A stretch of DNA of 64,000 bases from Novosphingobium pokkalii (GCF_014652855.1 NZ_BMZP01000010.1:82802-146801), one strand, 5' to 3'. Shown: positions 39,234 to 48,898, counted from the first letter of the stretch. Numbers and translations: made by a program. The notes: generated from the sequence alone by a model not told the origin.

Positions 39234-40529
39234 ATGCCCCCTGTTGCTGCTTCGGCCACGGTTGCCGCAGCCCCCGATGATGGCCGAGCCGGTGGCGCCG
39301 GTTATGGCCGCGCCCTGGCGCTGCTGGCCACGCTGTTTTTCATGTGGGGCTTCATCACCGTCATCAACAACACGCTGCTGCCGCACCTGCGCGCCGTGTT
39401 CGACCTCAACTATACCCAGACCACGCTGATCGAATCCGTGTGGTTCATTGCCTATTTCGTCGCCTCGATCCCATCGGCCAAGCTGATCGAGAAGATCGGC
39501 TACAAGATGTCGATGGTCACCGGCCTGCTGATCATGGCGGCCGGCGCGCTGGGCATGATGGTGGCTGCTTCGATCCCGTCCTACGGCGTCACGCTGGTGA
39601 TGCTGTTCGTGATCGCCAGCGGCATCACCCTGCTGCAAGTGGCGGCCAATCCTTACGTCGCGGTGGTCGGCCCGGCCGAAACCGCGTCTTCGCGGCTCAC
39701 TCTGGTGCAGGCGCTCAATTCGGCGGGCACGATGCTGGCGCCGCTGTTCGGCGCCTATCTGATCCTGGGCCGGTCCAAAAGCGGCACCGCCGTGGCCGGC
39801 ACCGTACTGACCCCGGCCGAGCGCCTGGCCGACGCGCATTCGGTGATCCTGCCCTATGGCCTTGTCGCGGCCGTGCTGGTGGTGCTGGCCGTGGTCATCG
39901 CGCGCTATCCCCTGCCCGCAATGGGCAGCGCGACCAGCCGCATGGCACGGGAGGAGCGCAAGCATCACTCGCTTTGGTCGCACCGCAACCTGGTGTTCGG
40001 CATTCCCGCGATCTTCATCTACCTGATCGCCGAAATCGGCGTGGCCAACCTCTTCGTCAATTTCGTCAGCCAGGGTGACATCGCCAACCTGACGCACGAG
40101 GAAGCCGGCCGTTACCTCACGTTCCTGTGGGGCGGCATGATGGTCGGCCGCTTTGCCGGCGGCGCGATCATGCAGAAAGTGCGTGCCGAAACCGTGCTGG
40201 CGCTCGCGGCAGTGGGCGCCTTCGTGGTGATGATGATCACCGTGCTCACCCATGGCCCGGTGGCGATGTGGGCGCTGATCCTGGTGGGCCTGTTCCACTC
40301 GATCATGTTCCCCACGATCTTCACGCTGGGCATCAAGGGCCTCGGCCCGCTGACCGAGGAAGCCTCTGGCCTGCTGATCATGGCCATTGCCGGCGGCGCG
40401 CTGGTGGTGGTTCAGGGCAAGCTGGCTGATGCCTTTGGCCTGCAAACCTCGTTCCTGCTGACCGCGGCCTGCGAACTCTACATCATCTTCTACGCGCTGT
40501 GGGGCGCGAAGACCAAAACCACAGACTGA
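39234..40529 (+). CDS. MFS sugar transporter (FucP/GluP-like)
   Basis: The 431-residue inner-membrane permease has twelve predicted helices and the FucP-type opening ALLATLFFMWGFITVINNTLLPHLRAVFDLNYTQ. SGITLLQVAANPYVAVVGP and the later GLFHSIMFPTIFTLGIKGLG are also hallmarks of the fucose/glucose-galactose proton symporters. ATG 39234 is favoured because GAGAGG lies six bases upstream; ATG 39228 touches the ribosome site. It probably imports L-arabinose or another pentose or galactose for the neighbouring pathway. It is divergent from galM across a candidate operator. Confidence 0.9.
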   Translation: MPPVAASATVAAAPDDGRAGGAGYGRALALLATLFFMWGFITVINNTLLPHLRAVFDLNYTQTTLIESVWFIAYFVASIPSAKLIEKIGYKMSMVTGLLIMAAGALGMMVAASIPSYGVTLVMLFVIASGITLLQVAANPYVAVVGPAETASSRLTLVQALNSAGTMLAPLFGAYLILGRSKSGTAVAGTVLTPAERLADAHSVILPYGLVAAVLVVLAVVIARYPLPAMGSATSRMAREERKHHSLWSHRNLVFGIPAIFIYLIAEIGVANLFVNFVSQGDIANLTHEEAGRYLTFLWGGMMVGRFAGGAIMQKVRAETVLALAAVGAFVVMMITVLTHGPVAMWALILVGLFHSIMFPTIFTLGIKGLGPLTEEASGLLIMAIAGGALVVVQGKLADAFGLQTSFLLTAACELYIIFYALWGAKTKTTD

Positions 40530-40555
40530 AGGCTTCCTCCCCGATACGGGGAGGA

Positions 40556-41338
40556 TCAGCTCCGCACGGCGGCCTGGATCGCGCTGGCGGTGTCTTCGAG
40601 GGCGAGTTGCACCAGCACGCCCATAGCCTCGGCCGCCGCATCGCCATTGCCGTCGGCAATCGCTTCATAGACCAGGGCATGATCGGGAATGGGGTTGCGC
40701 GGCAATTCGCGTGCGCGCTGCTTGAAGCGGGTGGTCCAGTGCACCGCCGCGCCGATGCTGGCCGACAGCACCAGCAGCGCCGCATTGTGGCTGGCGCGCA
40801 GGATGGCATCGTGGAAATCGCGGTCGGCCGCGCGGCCCGCGTCGTTGGTCAGAGTGTGGCGGCGCATGGCCGAAAGCGCGTCGCGCATGGCCTTGAGATC
40901 GGCCTTGTCGCGGCGCTGCGCAGCCAGGCGCGCGGCCGCCGGCTCCACCACGGCGCGCAGTTCGAACAGGTCGCGCACGAATTGCAGATCCGGCTCCCCG
41001 GCAAAGGCCCAGGCCAGCACTTCGGGATCGAGCAGGTTCCAGCGGTCGCGCGGCAACACGCGCGTGCCGGCCTTGGGGCGGCTGGCCACCAGGCCCTTGG
41101 CGGTGAGCACCTGGATCGCCTCGCGATAGGCGCTGCGCGAGACTTTCAGTTCCTCGGCAAAGGCGACTTCGCCCGAAAGAATATCGCCTGGCTGATATTG
41201 GCCAGAGAGGATCGCGGTGCCCAGTTTGTGGGCAATGGCGCCGTGCAACCGCCTTCCCGGGCCGCGCGTGACACTCTCGCGCTCGTCCTGCGTTCCCTTT
41301 CCTTCTTCGGATTTGTCCGGGAATTGCGGTTCGGTCAC
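40556..41338 (-). CDS. GntR/FadR-type transcriptional regulator (FCD domain)
   Basis: The 260-residue protein has a GntR winged helix at about residues 20-85: HGAIAHKLGTAILSGQYQPGDILSGEVAFAEELKVSRSAYREAI. A C-terminal FCD ligand domain (VRDLFELRAVVEPAAARLAA, FHDAILRASHNAALL) follows at 105-240. GTG 41338 is the likely start: GGAGG lies about 11 bases upstream and no ATG exists nearby. FCD regulators of sugar-acid pathways usually repress until they bind a pathway acid. It faces the semialdehyde dehydrogenase gene and shares that spacer with a candidate operator (41424-41440). Confidence 0.9.
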   Translation of the reverse strand: MTEPQFPDKSEEGKGTQDERESVTRGPGRRLHGAIAHKLGTAILSGQYQPGDILSGEVAFAEELKVSRSAYREAIQVLTAKGLVASRPKAGTRVLPRDRWNLLDPEVLAWAFAGEPDLQFVRDLFELRAVVEPAAARLAAQRRDKADLKAMRDALSAMRRHTLTNDAGRAADRDFHDAILRASHNAALLVLSASIGAAVHWTTRFKQRARELPRNPIPDHALVYEAIADGNGDAAAEAMGVLVQLALEDTASAIQAAVRS

Positions 41339-41423
41339 TGTCTCTGTCGCCTCCTTGGCCAGTTGGGTTAGCAGGGCGCGCCCGGCCACGAAACGACTAT
41401 TATTGCGTTTCCCCTCGGGGCGG

Positions 41424-41440
41424 AATATGTCGGAGTAAAT
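41424..41440. promoter_or_regulatory. Candidate operator of the arabinose GntR regulator (site 2)
   Basis: AATATGTCGGAGTAAAT lies directly before the dehydrogenase gene and resembles the reverse complement of 39142-39158 (13 of 17). Its position over the transcript start region suits repression. The pairing with this regulator is inferred. Confidence 0.5.
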
Positions 41441-41452
41441 ATGGAGATTCCG

Positions 41453-42979
41453 ATGACCGAATTCCGCTCGATCGACGCCCGCACCGGCCAGCCGCACGGC
41501 CCCGCCCTTGCCGTGCACGGACTGGACGACGTGGCCCGGCTCTGCGCCGCCGCCGAAGCGGCGTTCGATCTCTATCGCGCCACCGGGCGGGAAGAGCGCG
41601 CGGTGTTCCTGGAGCGGATCGCCGAGGAAATCCTGGCCATCGGCGATCCCCTGGTCGATGCGGCGATGCGCGAAAGCGGCCTGCCCCGTGCCCGCCTGGA
41701 GGGTGAACGCGGCCGCACCGTGGGCCAGCTTCGCCTGTTTGCCGCCGTGGTGCGCGCGGGCGCCTGGCAGCAGTTGCGCATCGATCCGGCCCTGCCGGAA
41801 CGCCAACCCCTGCCCCGCCCGGACATCCGCCTGCGCATGATCCCGCTCGGCCCGGTGGCCGTGTTCGGCGCGTCGAACTTCCCGCTGGCCTTCTCGACCG
41901 CCGGTGGTGACACCGCCTCGGCGCTCGCCGCCGGCTGCCCGGTGGTGGTCAAGGGCCATCCCGCCCATCCCGAAACCGGCGCTCTGGTGGCCGCCGCCAT
42001 TGCCCGCGCCGTGGCCGCCTGCGGCCTGCCCGAGGGGGTGTTCGGCCATCTCGTTGGCCCGGGCAACGAATTGGGTGCGGCGCTCGTGGCCGATCCGCGC
42101 ATCGCGGCGGTGGGCTTCACCGGCTCGCGCGGTGGCGGCCTGGCCCTGGCCCGCATTGCGCAGGCGCGCGAAGTGCCGATCCCGGTCTATGCCGAAATGT
42201 CGAGCATCAATCCGGTGCTGCTGATGCCGGCCGCCCTGGCCGCGCGCGGCGCCGCACTGGGCCAGGCCTTCGTCGGTTCGCTGACCATGGGCGCGGGCCA
42301 GTTCTGCACCAATCCCGGCCTCGTCCTGGCGATTGCCGGCGAAGGCCTCGACGCTTTCCTGGCCGCCGCGCGCGACGGCGTGGCTGTGGCTCCGGCGCAG
42401 ACCATGCTGACCAGCGGCATCCACGCCGCCTATGCCGCCGGGGTCGAGGCGCTGGCCGCCTCGGCTGGGGTGGACACCGTGGCGACCGGCCCGGCGGGCG
42501 AAGGCCCCTGTGGCCAGGCCGCGCTGTTCGTCACCACCGCAAAGGCATTCCTGGCCGACAAGGCGCTGGGCCACGAAGTGTTCGGCGCCAGCTCGATCGT
42601 GGTGACCTGCACCGACGAAGCCGAACTCGCCACCCTGCTCAAGAGCCTGGAAGGGCAGCTTACCGCCACGCTGCACATGGATGCGGCGGACGAGGCGATG
42701 GCCGCGCGGCTGCTGCCGATCCTGGAGCGCAAGGCCGGACGCATCCTGGCCAATGGCTGGCCCACCGGCGTGGAAGTGTGCCACGCGATGGTTCACGGCG
42801 GCCCGTTCCCGGCCACGTCGGACGCGCGCACCACCTCGGTCGGCAGCCTGGCGATCGACCGCTTCCTGCGCCCGGTCAGCTATCAGAACCTCGCCCCGGC
42901 GGTGCTGCCTGCCGAACTGACCGACGCGGCGCGCGGCGACGGCGCACCGCGCCTGATCGACGGCACGCTCACGCTCTGA
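41453..42979 (+). CDS. 2,5-dioxovalerate (alpha-ketoglutarate semialdehyde) dehydrogenase
   Basis: It oxidises alpha-ketoglutarate semialdehyde to 2-oxoglutarate with NAD(P), the last step of oxidative pentose pathways. The 508-residue ALDH fold shows [25 protein letters not shown], the catalytic Glu in [11 protein letters not shown] and the catalytic Cys in [10 protein letters not shown] (Cys285). These wordings are those of the KGSADH branch, not generic ALDHs. ATG 41453 has GGAG six bases upstream; ATG 41441 also has GGAG and would add four residues. It starts the operon running to 46536. Confidence 0.9.
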   Translation: MTEFRSIDARTGQPHGPALAVHGLDDVARLCAAAEAAFDLYRATGREERAVFLERIAEEILAIGDPLVDAAMRESGLPRARLEGERGRTVGQLRLFAAVVRAGAWQQLRIDPALPERQPLPRPDIRLRMIPLGPVAVFGASNFPLAFSTAGGDTASALAAGCPVVVKGHPAHPETGALVAAAIARAVAACGLPEGVFGHLVGPGNELGAALVADPRIAAVGFTGSRGGGLALARIAQAREVPIPVYAEMSSINPVLLMPAALAARGAALGQAFVGSLTMGAGQFCTNPGLVLAIAGEGLDAFLAAARDGVAVAPAQTMLTSGIHAAYAAGVEALAASAGVDTVATGPAGEGPCGQAALFVTTAKAFLADKALGHEVFGASSIVVTCTDEAELATLLKSLEGQLTATLHMDAADEAMAARLLPILERKAGRILANGWPTGVEVCHAMVHGGPFPATSDARTTSVGSLAIDRFLRPVSYQNLAPAVLPAELTDAARGDGAPRLIDGTLTL

Positions 42980-43008
42980 TCCCGCTCTCTCGCGAAAGAC
43001 CCTTGCCC

Positions 43009-44007
43009 ATGGCAACCCGCCTTCTTCAGCACCGCAGCGCCGATGGCACGCGCCGCGTGATCCTCGCCACCGGGGATACCGCCGTATTCCTGGAATCCCC
43101 CGCCACCGTGCGCGAACTGGCCCAGGCCGCGATTGCCGCCGGGCAGAGCCTGACGCAAGCGGCCGCCGCCCGCGCCGGTAGCCAGAGCGTGGACATCGCT
43201 GCGGAACTCGCCGCCGGCACGCTGCTGCCCGCGATCGACCACAGCGACACCGCGCGGGTCTGGCTGACCGGTACCGGCCTGACCCACCTCGGCTCGGCCG
43301 AAGGGCGCGACAAGATGCACCGTGATGCTGCCCAGGCGGAAAAGCAGACCGATTCCATGCGGATGTTCCTGGAAGGGCTGGAAGGTGGCAAGCCCGCCCC
43401 CGGTGCCGAAGGACAGCAGCCGGAATGGTTCTACAAGGGCGATGGCACCCAGCTTGTTGGCCCCGGCCAGCCGCTGACCATGCCGGCCTTTGCCAAGGAT
43501 GGTGGCGAGGAACCGGAACTCGCCGGCATCTACCTGATCGGCGAGGACGGCACGCCCTGGCGGCTGGGCCTGGCGCTGGCCAACGAGTTTTCCGATCATG
43601 TGACCGAGCGCCACAACTACCTGTGGCTGGCCCATTCCAAGCTGCGCCAGGCCGCGCTGGGCGCCGAACTGCTGCTCGGCGCGCCGCCGGCCGACGTGCT
43701 CGGCACCAGCCGCGTGCTGCGCGATGGCGCCACGCTGTGGGAAAAGCCGTTTCTTTCGGGCGAAAACAACATGTCGCACAGCCTGGCCAACCTGGAACAC
43801 CACCACTTCAAGTATGGCCTGTTCCGCCGCCCCGGTGACATTCACGTCCACTTCTTCGGCACGGCCACGCTCTCGTTCAGCGACGGGATCGCCACGCGCG
43901 AAGGCGATGCCTTCGAAATCAGCGCGGCACCCTTTGCCCTGCCGCTGCACAACCCGCTGGCGCGCGCCGAAGCCGGGCCGGTGCCGTTCACGGTGAAGGC
44001 GCTGTGA
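43009..44007 (+). CDS. araD1: AraD1/GguC-family 2-keto-3-deoxy-L-arabinonate dehydratase
   Basis: The 332-residue protein belongs to the fumarylacetoacetate-hydrolase-fold GguC/AraD1 group, which dehydrates 2-keto-3-deoxy-L-arabinonate to alpha-ketoglutarate semialdehyde. Visible marks are TGTGLTHLGSAEGRDKMH, EWFYKGDGTQLVGPG, EPELAGIYLIGEDG (metal-binding acidic residues), FSDHVTERHNYLWLAHSKLR and HHHFKYGLFRRPGDIHVHFFG. It lies 29 bases behind the dehydrogenase and overlaps the next gene (GTGA). The position between KGSADH and the sugar dehydrogenase fits the Weimberg order exactly. XylX-type specificity for D-xylose is the alternative. Confidence 0.85.
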   Translation: MATRLLQHRSADGTRRVILATGDTAVFLESPATVRELAQAAIAAGQSLTQAAAARAGSQSVDIAAELAAGTLLPAIDHSDTARVWLTGTGLTHLGSAEGRDKMHRDAAQAEKQTDSMRMFLEGLEGGKPAPGAEGQQPEWFYKGDGTQLVGPGQPLTMPAFAKDGGEEPELAGIYLIGEDGTPWRLGLALANEFSDHVTERHNYLWLAHSKLRQAALGAELLLGAPPADVLGTSRVLRDGATLWEKPFLSGENNMSHSLANLEHHHFKYGLFRRPGDIHVHFFGTATLSFSDGIATREGDAFEISAAPFALPLHNPLARAEAGPVPFTVKAL

Positions 44008-44936
44008 GCATGGCCCCGATCCGCGTCGCCGTGGTCGGCATGGGCAAGATCGCCCACGACCAGCACTTGCCCGCGATTGCCGGCAACCCCGCCTTCACCC
44101 TGGCCGCCACGGTCAGCCGCAGCGACAGCACGGTGGACGGCGTGCCGCATTTCCGCACTCTGCAAGACCTGCTCGACCACGGGCCCGATGTGGACGCCGT
44201 GGCGCTCTGCACCCCGCCGCAAGTGCGCTATGACCTGGCCAGGCTGGCGCTCGACAAGGGGCTGCACGTGTTCCTGGAAAAGCCGCCGGGCGCCACCGTG
44301 GCCGAAGTCGATGCCTTGGCCGCGCAGGCCGGCGCGCGCGGGGTGACGCTGTTTGCCTCATGGCATTCGCGCCATGCCGCCGGGGTTGCCCCGGCCAAGG
44401 CCTGGCTGGCCGGCCGGCGCATCACCGGCGTGAACGTGATCTGGCGCGAGGACGTGCGCGTGTGGCATCCCGGCCAGGACTGGATCTGGCAGCCCGGCGG
44501 CCTGGGCGTGTTCGATCCGGGCATCAACGCGCTTTCGATCATCACCCATATCCTGCCCGACCCGTTCTTTCTGACCGAGGCCGTGCTGGACGTGCCGGAA
44601 AACCGCGCCGCGCCGATCGCCGCCGATCTTCATTTCCGCGATGCGCGCGGCACCCCGATCCACATGGACCTCGATTGGCGCCAGACCGGCCCGCAAAGCT
44701 GGGACATCGCGGTGGAAACCGATGGCGGCACGCTGCAACTGAGCCAGGGCGGCGCCGTGCTGGCCTTGCCGGGCGAAACGCTGCGCAACGCCGACGAGGA
44801 ATATCCCGGCCTCTACGCCCGCTTTGCCGAACTGATCGCGCAGGGGCAGAGCGATGCGGACGCTCGCCCGCTGACGCTGGTGGCCGATGCTTTCCTGCGC
44901 GGCACCCGCCGCACGACCGACGCTTTCTTCGACTGA
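44004..44936 (+). CDS. Gfo/Idh-type sugar 1-dehydrogenase (L-arabinose/D-galactose 1-dehydrogenase)
   Basis: The 310-residue NAD(P)-dependent enzyme oxidises an aldose at C1 to the lactone. The Rossmann start VAVVGMGKIAHDQHLPAI, the EKPPG motif with the conserved Lys, and WREDVRVWHPGQDWIWQPGGLGVFDPGINAL are typical of the galactose/arabinose 1-dehydrogenase group. GTG 44004 is preferred because GAAGG is six bases upstream and it overlaps the previous stop; ATG 44010 would drop two residues. With the dehydratases and KGSADH it gives the first step of a Weimberg-type route. Confidence 0.85.
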   Translation: MSMAPIRVAVVGMGKIAHDQHLPAIAGNPAFTLAATVSRSDSTVDGVPHFRTLQDLLDHGPDVDAVALCTPPQVRYDLARLALDKGLHVFLEKPPGATVAEVDALAAQAGARGVTLFASWHSRHAAGVAPAKAWLAGRRITGVNVIWREDVRVWHPGQDWIWQPGGLGVFDPGINALSIITHILPDPFFLTEAVLDVPENRAAPIAADLHFRDARGTPIHMDLDWRQTGPQSWDIAVETDGGTLQLSQGGAVLALPGETLRNADEEYPGLYARFAELIAQGQSDADARPLTLVADAFLRGTRRTTDAFFD

Positions 44937-44970
44937 TCCTGCACCCCCGTTTCGGGAGACGACCAAGACC

Positions 44971-46536
44971 ATGATCACGTCCCTCCGCACCGCCGCAGCA
45001 AGCCTGCTGCTGGCCGCAACCGCGCTCGCCACCCCGGCGCTGGCCGATACCGGTGGCACGCCGACCACCGCGACGCTGCATGCCGACACCCCCGGGCCGA
45101 CCTATGACGCGCGCATCTTCACCCAGTTTGCCGAGCACCTGGGCAACGGCATCTATGGCGGCCTGTGGGTAGGCAACGACAAGTCGATCCCCAACACCAA
45201 CGGCTTCCGCAACGACGTGGTTGCCGCGCTGCGCGAGTTGAAAGTGCCGGTGATCCGCTGGCCCGGCGGCTGCTTTGCCGATGAATATCACTGGCGCGAA
45301 GGCATCGGCCCGCAAGGCAAGCGCCCGGTGAAGATCAACACCAACTGGGGCGGCGTGACCGAACCCAACGCAGTGGGCACCCACGAATACTTCGAACTGC
45401 TGCGCCAGGTGGGCGCGCAGGCCTACATCTCCGGCAACGTGGGCAACGGCACCGCGCGCGAGATGGCCGAATGGGTCGAATACATCACCTCCCCCGCCGG
45501 CAGCCTGGCCGACGAGCGCGCCCGTAACGGCCACAAGGAACCCTGGGCCCTGCCACTGCTGGGCATCGGCAACGAGCTGTGGGGTTGCGGTGGCAACATG
45601 CGCCCCGAATATGCCGCCGACGAGACGCGCCGCTTCGGCACGTTCATCAAGGCGCCGGAAGGCACCCGCGTGCTCAAGATCGCCTCGGGCGCCAATGCCG
45701 GGGACTATACCTGGACCGACACGATCATGCGCCTGGCTGGCGACCAGCTCGACGGGCTGTCGCTGCACTATTACACCGTGCCGGGTGGCGGCTGGCCGCC
45801 CCGCGTGCCGGCCGTGGGCTTTGACGAACATAGCTGGGCCGAAACCCTGGCCGGTGCGCGCCGCATGGACGAGCTGATCACGCGGCACAGCGCCGTCATG
45901 GACAAGTATGACCCAGCCAAGCGCGTGTTCCTGGCGGTGGACGAATGGGGCACCTGGTATGCCCAGGACCCCGGCAGCCATCCCGGCTTCCTGCGCCAGC
46001 AGAACTCGCTGCGCGATGCGCTGGTCGCCTCCACCACGCTGGACATCTTTGCCCGCCATGCCGACCGCGTGCGTCTTTCGGCGATCGCCCAGATGGTCAA
46101 CGTGTTGCAGGCCATGGTGCTGACCGAGGGCCGCAAGATGGTGCTGACGCCCACCTATCACGTGTTCATGATGTACCGCCCGTGGCAGGATGCCACCGTG
46201 CTGCCGATCGACATCGTCACGCCGTGGTATGCCAAGGACGAGTTCACGATGCCGGCCGTCAGTGGCTCGGCGGTGCGGGACAAGGCCGGGGCCGTCCACG
46301 TCGCGCTGTCGAACCGCGATCCCAACCAGGCCAATACCGTCACGGTCAAGCTGGCCGGCCTTGCCGCCACCAGCGCCAGCGGCCAGGTGCTGACTGCTGC
46401 CGCGATGGACGCCCACAACACGTTCGCCGCGCCCGATGCCGTCCGCCCGGCACCGTTCAACGCCGCCACGATCCAGAACGGCGTGCTCAATGTCACGCTG
46501 CCGCCCAAGTCGGTGGTGGTGCTCGACTTGCGCTGA
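44971..46536 (+). CDS. Alpha-L-arabinofuranosidase (GH51), exported
   Basis: It releases L-arabinose from arabinan or arabinoxylan side chains. The 521-residue protein has a signal peptide (residues 1-28, ending PALA-DT), so it acts in the periplasm. The GH51 barrel shows RWPGGCFADEYHWREGIGP, acid/base Glu202 in GIGNELWG, and nucleophile Glu325 in AVDEWGTW. A C-terminal beta domain follows from about residue 420. It closes the KGSADH-AraD1-dehydrogenase operon and ends at a terminator (46618-46653). It gives the best evidence that the operon's substrate is L-arabinose. Confidence 0.93.
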   Translation: MITSLRTAAASLLLAATALATPALADTGGTPTTATLHADTPGPTYDARIFTQFAEHLGNGIYGGLWVGNDKSIPNTNGFRNDVVAALRELKVPVIRWPGGCFADEYHWREGIGPQGKRPVKINTNWGGVTEPNAVGTHEYFELLRQVGAQAYISGNVGNGTAREMAEWVEYITSPAGSLADERARNGHKEPWALPLLGIGNELWGCGGNMRPEYAADETRRFGTFIKAPEGTRVLKIASGANAGDYTWTDTIMRLAGDQLDGLSLHYYTVPGGGWPPRVPAVGFDEHSWAETLAGARRMDELITRHSAVMDKYDPAKRVFLAVDEWGTWYAQDPGSHPGFLRQQNSLRDALVASTTLDIFARHADRVRLSAIAQMVNVLQAMVLTEGRKMVLTPTYHVFMMYRPWQDATVLPIDIVTPWYAKDEFTMPAVSGSAVRDKAGAVHVALSNRDPNQANTVTVKLAGLAATSASGQVLTAAAMDAHNTFAAPDAVRPAPFNAATIQNGVLNVTLPPKSVVVLDLR

Positions 46537-46577
46537 TCGCTCACGCTGGCGTGGGGCCGCTGTCCCGGCCCCGCTCC

Positions 46578-46612
46578 AAAGCCCGACCCGAAAGACTTTC
46601 GGGTCGGGCTTT
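46578..46612. terminator. 17-bp perfect hairpin after the GH51 gene
   Basis: AAAGCCCGACCCGAAAG (46578-46594) pairs with CTTTCGGGTCGGGCTTT (46596-46612). It lacks a long T tract, so it may be a stability hairpin working with the next terminator. Confidence 0.65.
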
Positions 46613-46617
46613 CAACC

Positions 46618-46653
46618 AAGGCCAGTCCGGCTTGCCCCGGACCGGCCTTTTTT
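46618..46653 (+). terminator. Rho-independent terminator of the arabinose operon
   Basis: AAGGCCAGTCCGG (46618-46630) pairs with CCGGACCGGCCTT (46637-46649), followed by a run of T residues through 46653. It lies 10 bases before the convergent TonB receptor stop. Confidence 0.85.
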
Positions 46654-46663
46654 CATGCCTCCA

Positions 46664-48898
46664 TCAGATCTTGAAGCCGAAGCGCACGCCATAGGTGCGC
46701 GGCGGCTGGAACTGATAGGTGTTGGTGTTGGAATTGAAGTTCTGCGCCGCGTTGGCGAGCACGACCTTGTCGGTCACGTTGCGCACGAAGGCCTGGATGT
46801 TCCACTGCGCACCTTGCGGCGCGAACTGCAACGACAGGTTGCCGGTCAGATAGGGCCGCGACTGGGTGTCGGCCGTGTTGAACACCGAATAGTAGAACGA
46901 AGAGCTGTACTTGGCATCGGCGCGCGGGGTCAGCGTGCCGCCAAAGGCCGGGATCGCGTATTCGATGCCGCCCGAGACCGAAAGCTTGGGCGCGTTGGGC
47001 AACTGGTGGCCGCCGATCTGTCGATCAGTGCCGCCGCCGTCGGTAACGGTGATGTTGTCGCCAAACCGGGTGTGCAGCCACGCGGCATTGAGGTCGATCC
47101 GCCCGCCTTCGCCGAACAGCGCCACGGCTTGCAGTTCGGCACCATAGATCTTGGCCGAACCGACGTTGAACGTGCCGGCCGAGCCATTGAGCACGCCTGC
47201 CGTCTGCGAAGCCTGATAGCCGCGATAGTTGGAATAGAAGACGTCGGCATTGAGTTGCAGGCGATTGTTGAGGAAGCGGTTCTTGGTGCCGAGTTCAAAG
47301 GCATCCAGCGTTTCCGGGCCATAGGGGATGGAAGCCGCCGACCCGTTGGAGTTGAACCCGCCCGACTTGTAGCCGCGATCATACTTGGCATAGATCAGCG
47401 AATTGGCCGCCGGATTGTAGTCCAGCCCCAGGTGCCAGGTGGGTTGCGACTTGGTCATCCGCCCGGCGCCGTCCGTGTAACCGGTGGTGAACGGGAAGAC
47501 GAAGCCCCATTCCGGGAATGCCAGCGCGGGATAGTTGAGCGTGGCGCCACCGGTGCGCACCTTCTCGTCGCGCGTGTAGCGGCCACCGACCGTCAGCTTC
47601 CACTGGTCATTCAGCTTGTAGGCCACCTGGCCGAACACCGCGTCGGACTTGGTCTTGACGTGGTAGTCGAAGTGGATGCCGTAGACGTTGGAGAAATCGA
47701 GGAACGAGAGCGGACCGCCCGGCGCATAGTCGCCGGTCATCGCCAGGTTCAAAATCCCCGAATTGATCGTGTTGGTTTCCTGGAAGTGGAAGAACCCGAC
47801 CTGGAAGAACAACGGGTTGTTCTGCCCGTTGGACAGGCGCACTTCATGGTTCCAGGTGGTCGGCGCTTCACTCTGGTTGAAGTTGCGGATCGCCGGATAG
47901 GCCGGACCGGTGGCGTCGAGCTTGTGCGCCCAGCTCTGCTTGTCCCAGCCGCCGGCATAGGTCAGCGAAAGATCGCCGAGGATATCGTTGACAGTGCCTT
48001 CCCAGCGCACCCGATCGCCCTTGATCCGGTTGGAAGTGAGCGCCTGGTTGGGGAAGCTTTTCGCATCGCCGAAATCCGGACGGGTGCCCAGCGCGGAAAC
48101 CATCGCCACGTCGCCGACATTGTTGATGTCATCGTGCTGGTACGAAGCCCAGAGCTTGACGTTGCTGACCGGCTTCCACTGCACCTGCACGCGGCCCGAC
48201 GAGGTGTTTTCATCGTCACCGTCGATGTTGATGCCGGTGAGGTGGCGATAGCCGTCGTGCTGGCGATGAATGCCCGAGAAGCGCACCGCGAGCGTATCGG
48301 TCAGCGGCACGTTGCCGCCCGCTTCCACATTGAGCGCGCGGTAGTTGCCCACTTCGAACGAGCCATAGGCGCCGGCGGTATCGCTGGGCCGGTTGGTGAT
48401 CAGCGAGATCAGGCCGCCGGTGGAATTGCGCCCGTTGAGCGTGCCCTGCGGCCCCTTGAGCACTTCGATGCGGGCGATGTCGTACATCGACGTGCCGATC
48501 GAGAACGAGCGGTTGGTGTAGAACCCGTCGCGCGCGATCGGCACCGAGGGATCGCCAATTTCGGTGACGTCGGTCGAGGCGATGCCGCGCACCGCGACAT
48601 AGGCCGAACCGGTGCTGCTGGTGACGTTGACGCTGGGGTCCATGGTGGCCAGCGATTGCACGTTGGCAATGCCCTTCTGGGCAAGATCGGCGCCGGTATA
48701 GACGGTCAGCGCCACGGCGGTCTTCTGCGCGGAGCTTTCGGCGCGGTTGGCGGTCACCACGATTTCGGCCAGGCCCGGGCCATTGCCGGCGCCTTCGGCA
48801 GCGCCAACCTGTGGCGCGGCATTATCCTGGGCGTGGGCCACCGTGGCGATGGCGGGCATGCTGGCACCGATCAACAGTGCCGCAACGAAGCGGTTCAT
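46664..48898 (-). CDS. TonB-dependent outer-membrane receptor
   Basis: The 744-residue receptor has a signal peptide (residues 1-23, ending TVAHA-QD), a TonB-box-like EIVVTANRAE at about 45-54 and a plug with AVRGIAST and RIEVLKGPQGTLNGRN. The barrel ends with VRFGFKI. A GGGAGGAC ribosome site is seven bases upstream. The gene is divergent from the C-glycoside-deglycosidase-like pair across a 443-base AT-rich spacer, and it could import glycosides for that pathway. No TetR-type operator is seen on its own promoter side, so co-regulation is uncertain. Confidence 0.91.
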   Translation of the reverse strand: MNRFVAALLIGASMPAIATVAHAQDNAAPQVGAAEGAGNGPGLAEIVVTANRAESSAQKTAVALTVYTGADLAQKGIANVQSLATMDPSVNVTSSTGSAYVAVRGIASTDVTEIGDPSVPIARDGFYTNRSFSIGTSMYDIARIEVLKGPQGTLNGRNSTGGLISLITNRPSDTAGAYGSFEVGNYRALNVEAGGNVPLTDTLAVRFSGIHRQHDGYRHLTGINIDGDDENTSSGRVQVQWKPVSNVKLWASYQHDDINNVGDVAMVSALGTRPDFGDAKSFPNQALTSNRIKGDRVRWEGTVNDILGDLSLTYAGGWDKQSWAHKLDATGPAYPAIRNFNQSEAPTTWNHEVRLSNGQNNPLFFQVGFFHFQETNTINSGILNLAMTGDYAPGGPLSFLDFSNVYGIHFDYHVKTKSDAVFGQVAYKLNDQWKLTVGGRYTRDEKVRTGGATLNYPALAFPEWGFVFPFTTGYTDGAGRMTKSQPTWHLGLDYNPAANSLIYAKYDRGYKSGGFNSNGSAASIPYGPETLDAFELGTKNRFLNNRLQLNADVFYSNYRGYQASQTAGVLNGSAGTFNVGSAKIYGAELQAVALFGEGGRIDLNAAWLHTRFGDNITVTDGGGTDRQIGGHQLPNAPKLSVSGGIEYAIPAFGGTLTPRADAKYSSSFYYSVFNTADTQSRPYLTGNLSLQFAPQGAQWNIQAFVRNVTDKVVLANAAQNFNSNTNTYQFQPPRTYGVRFGFKI

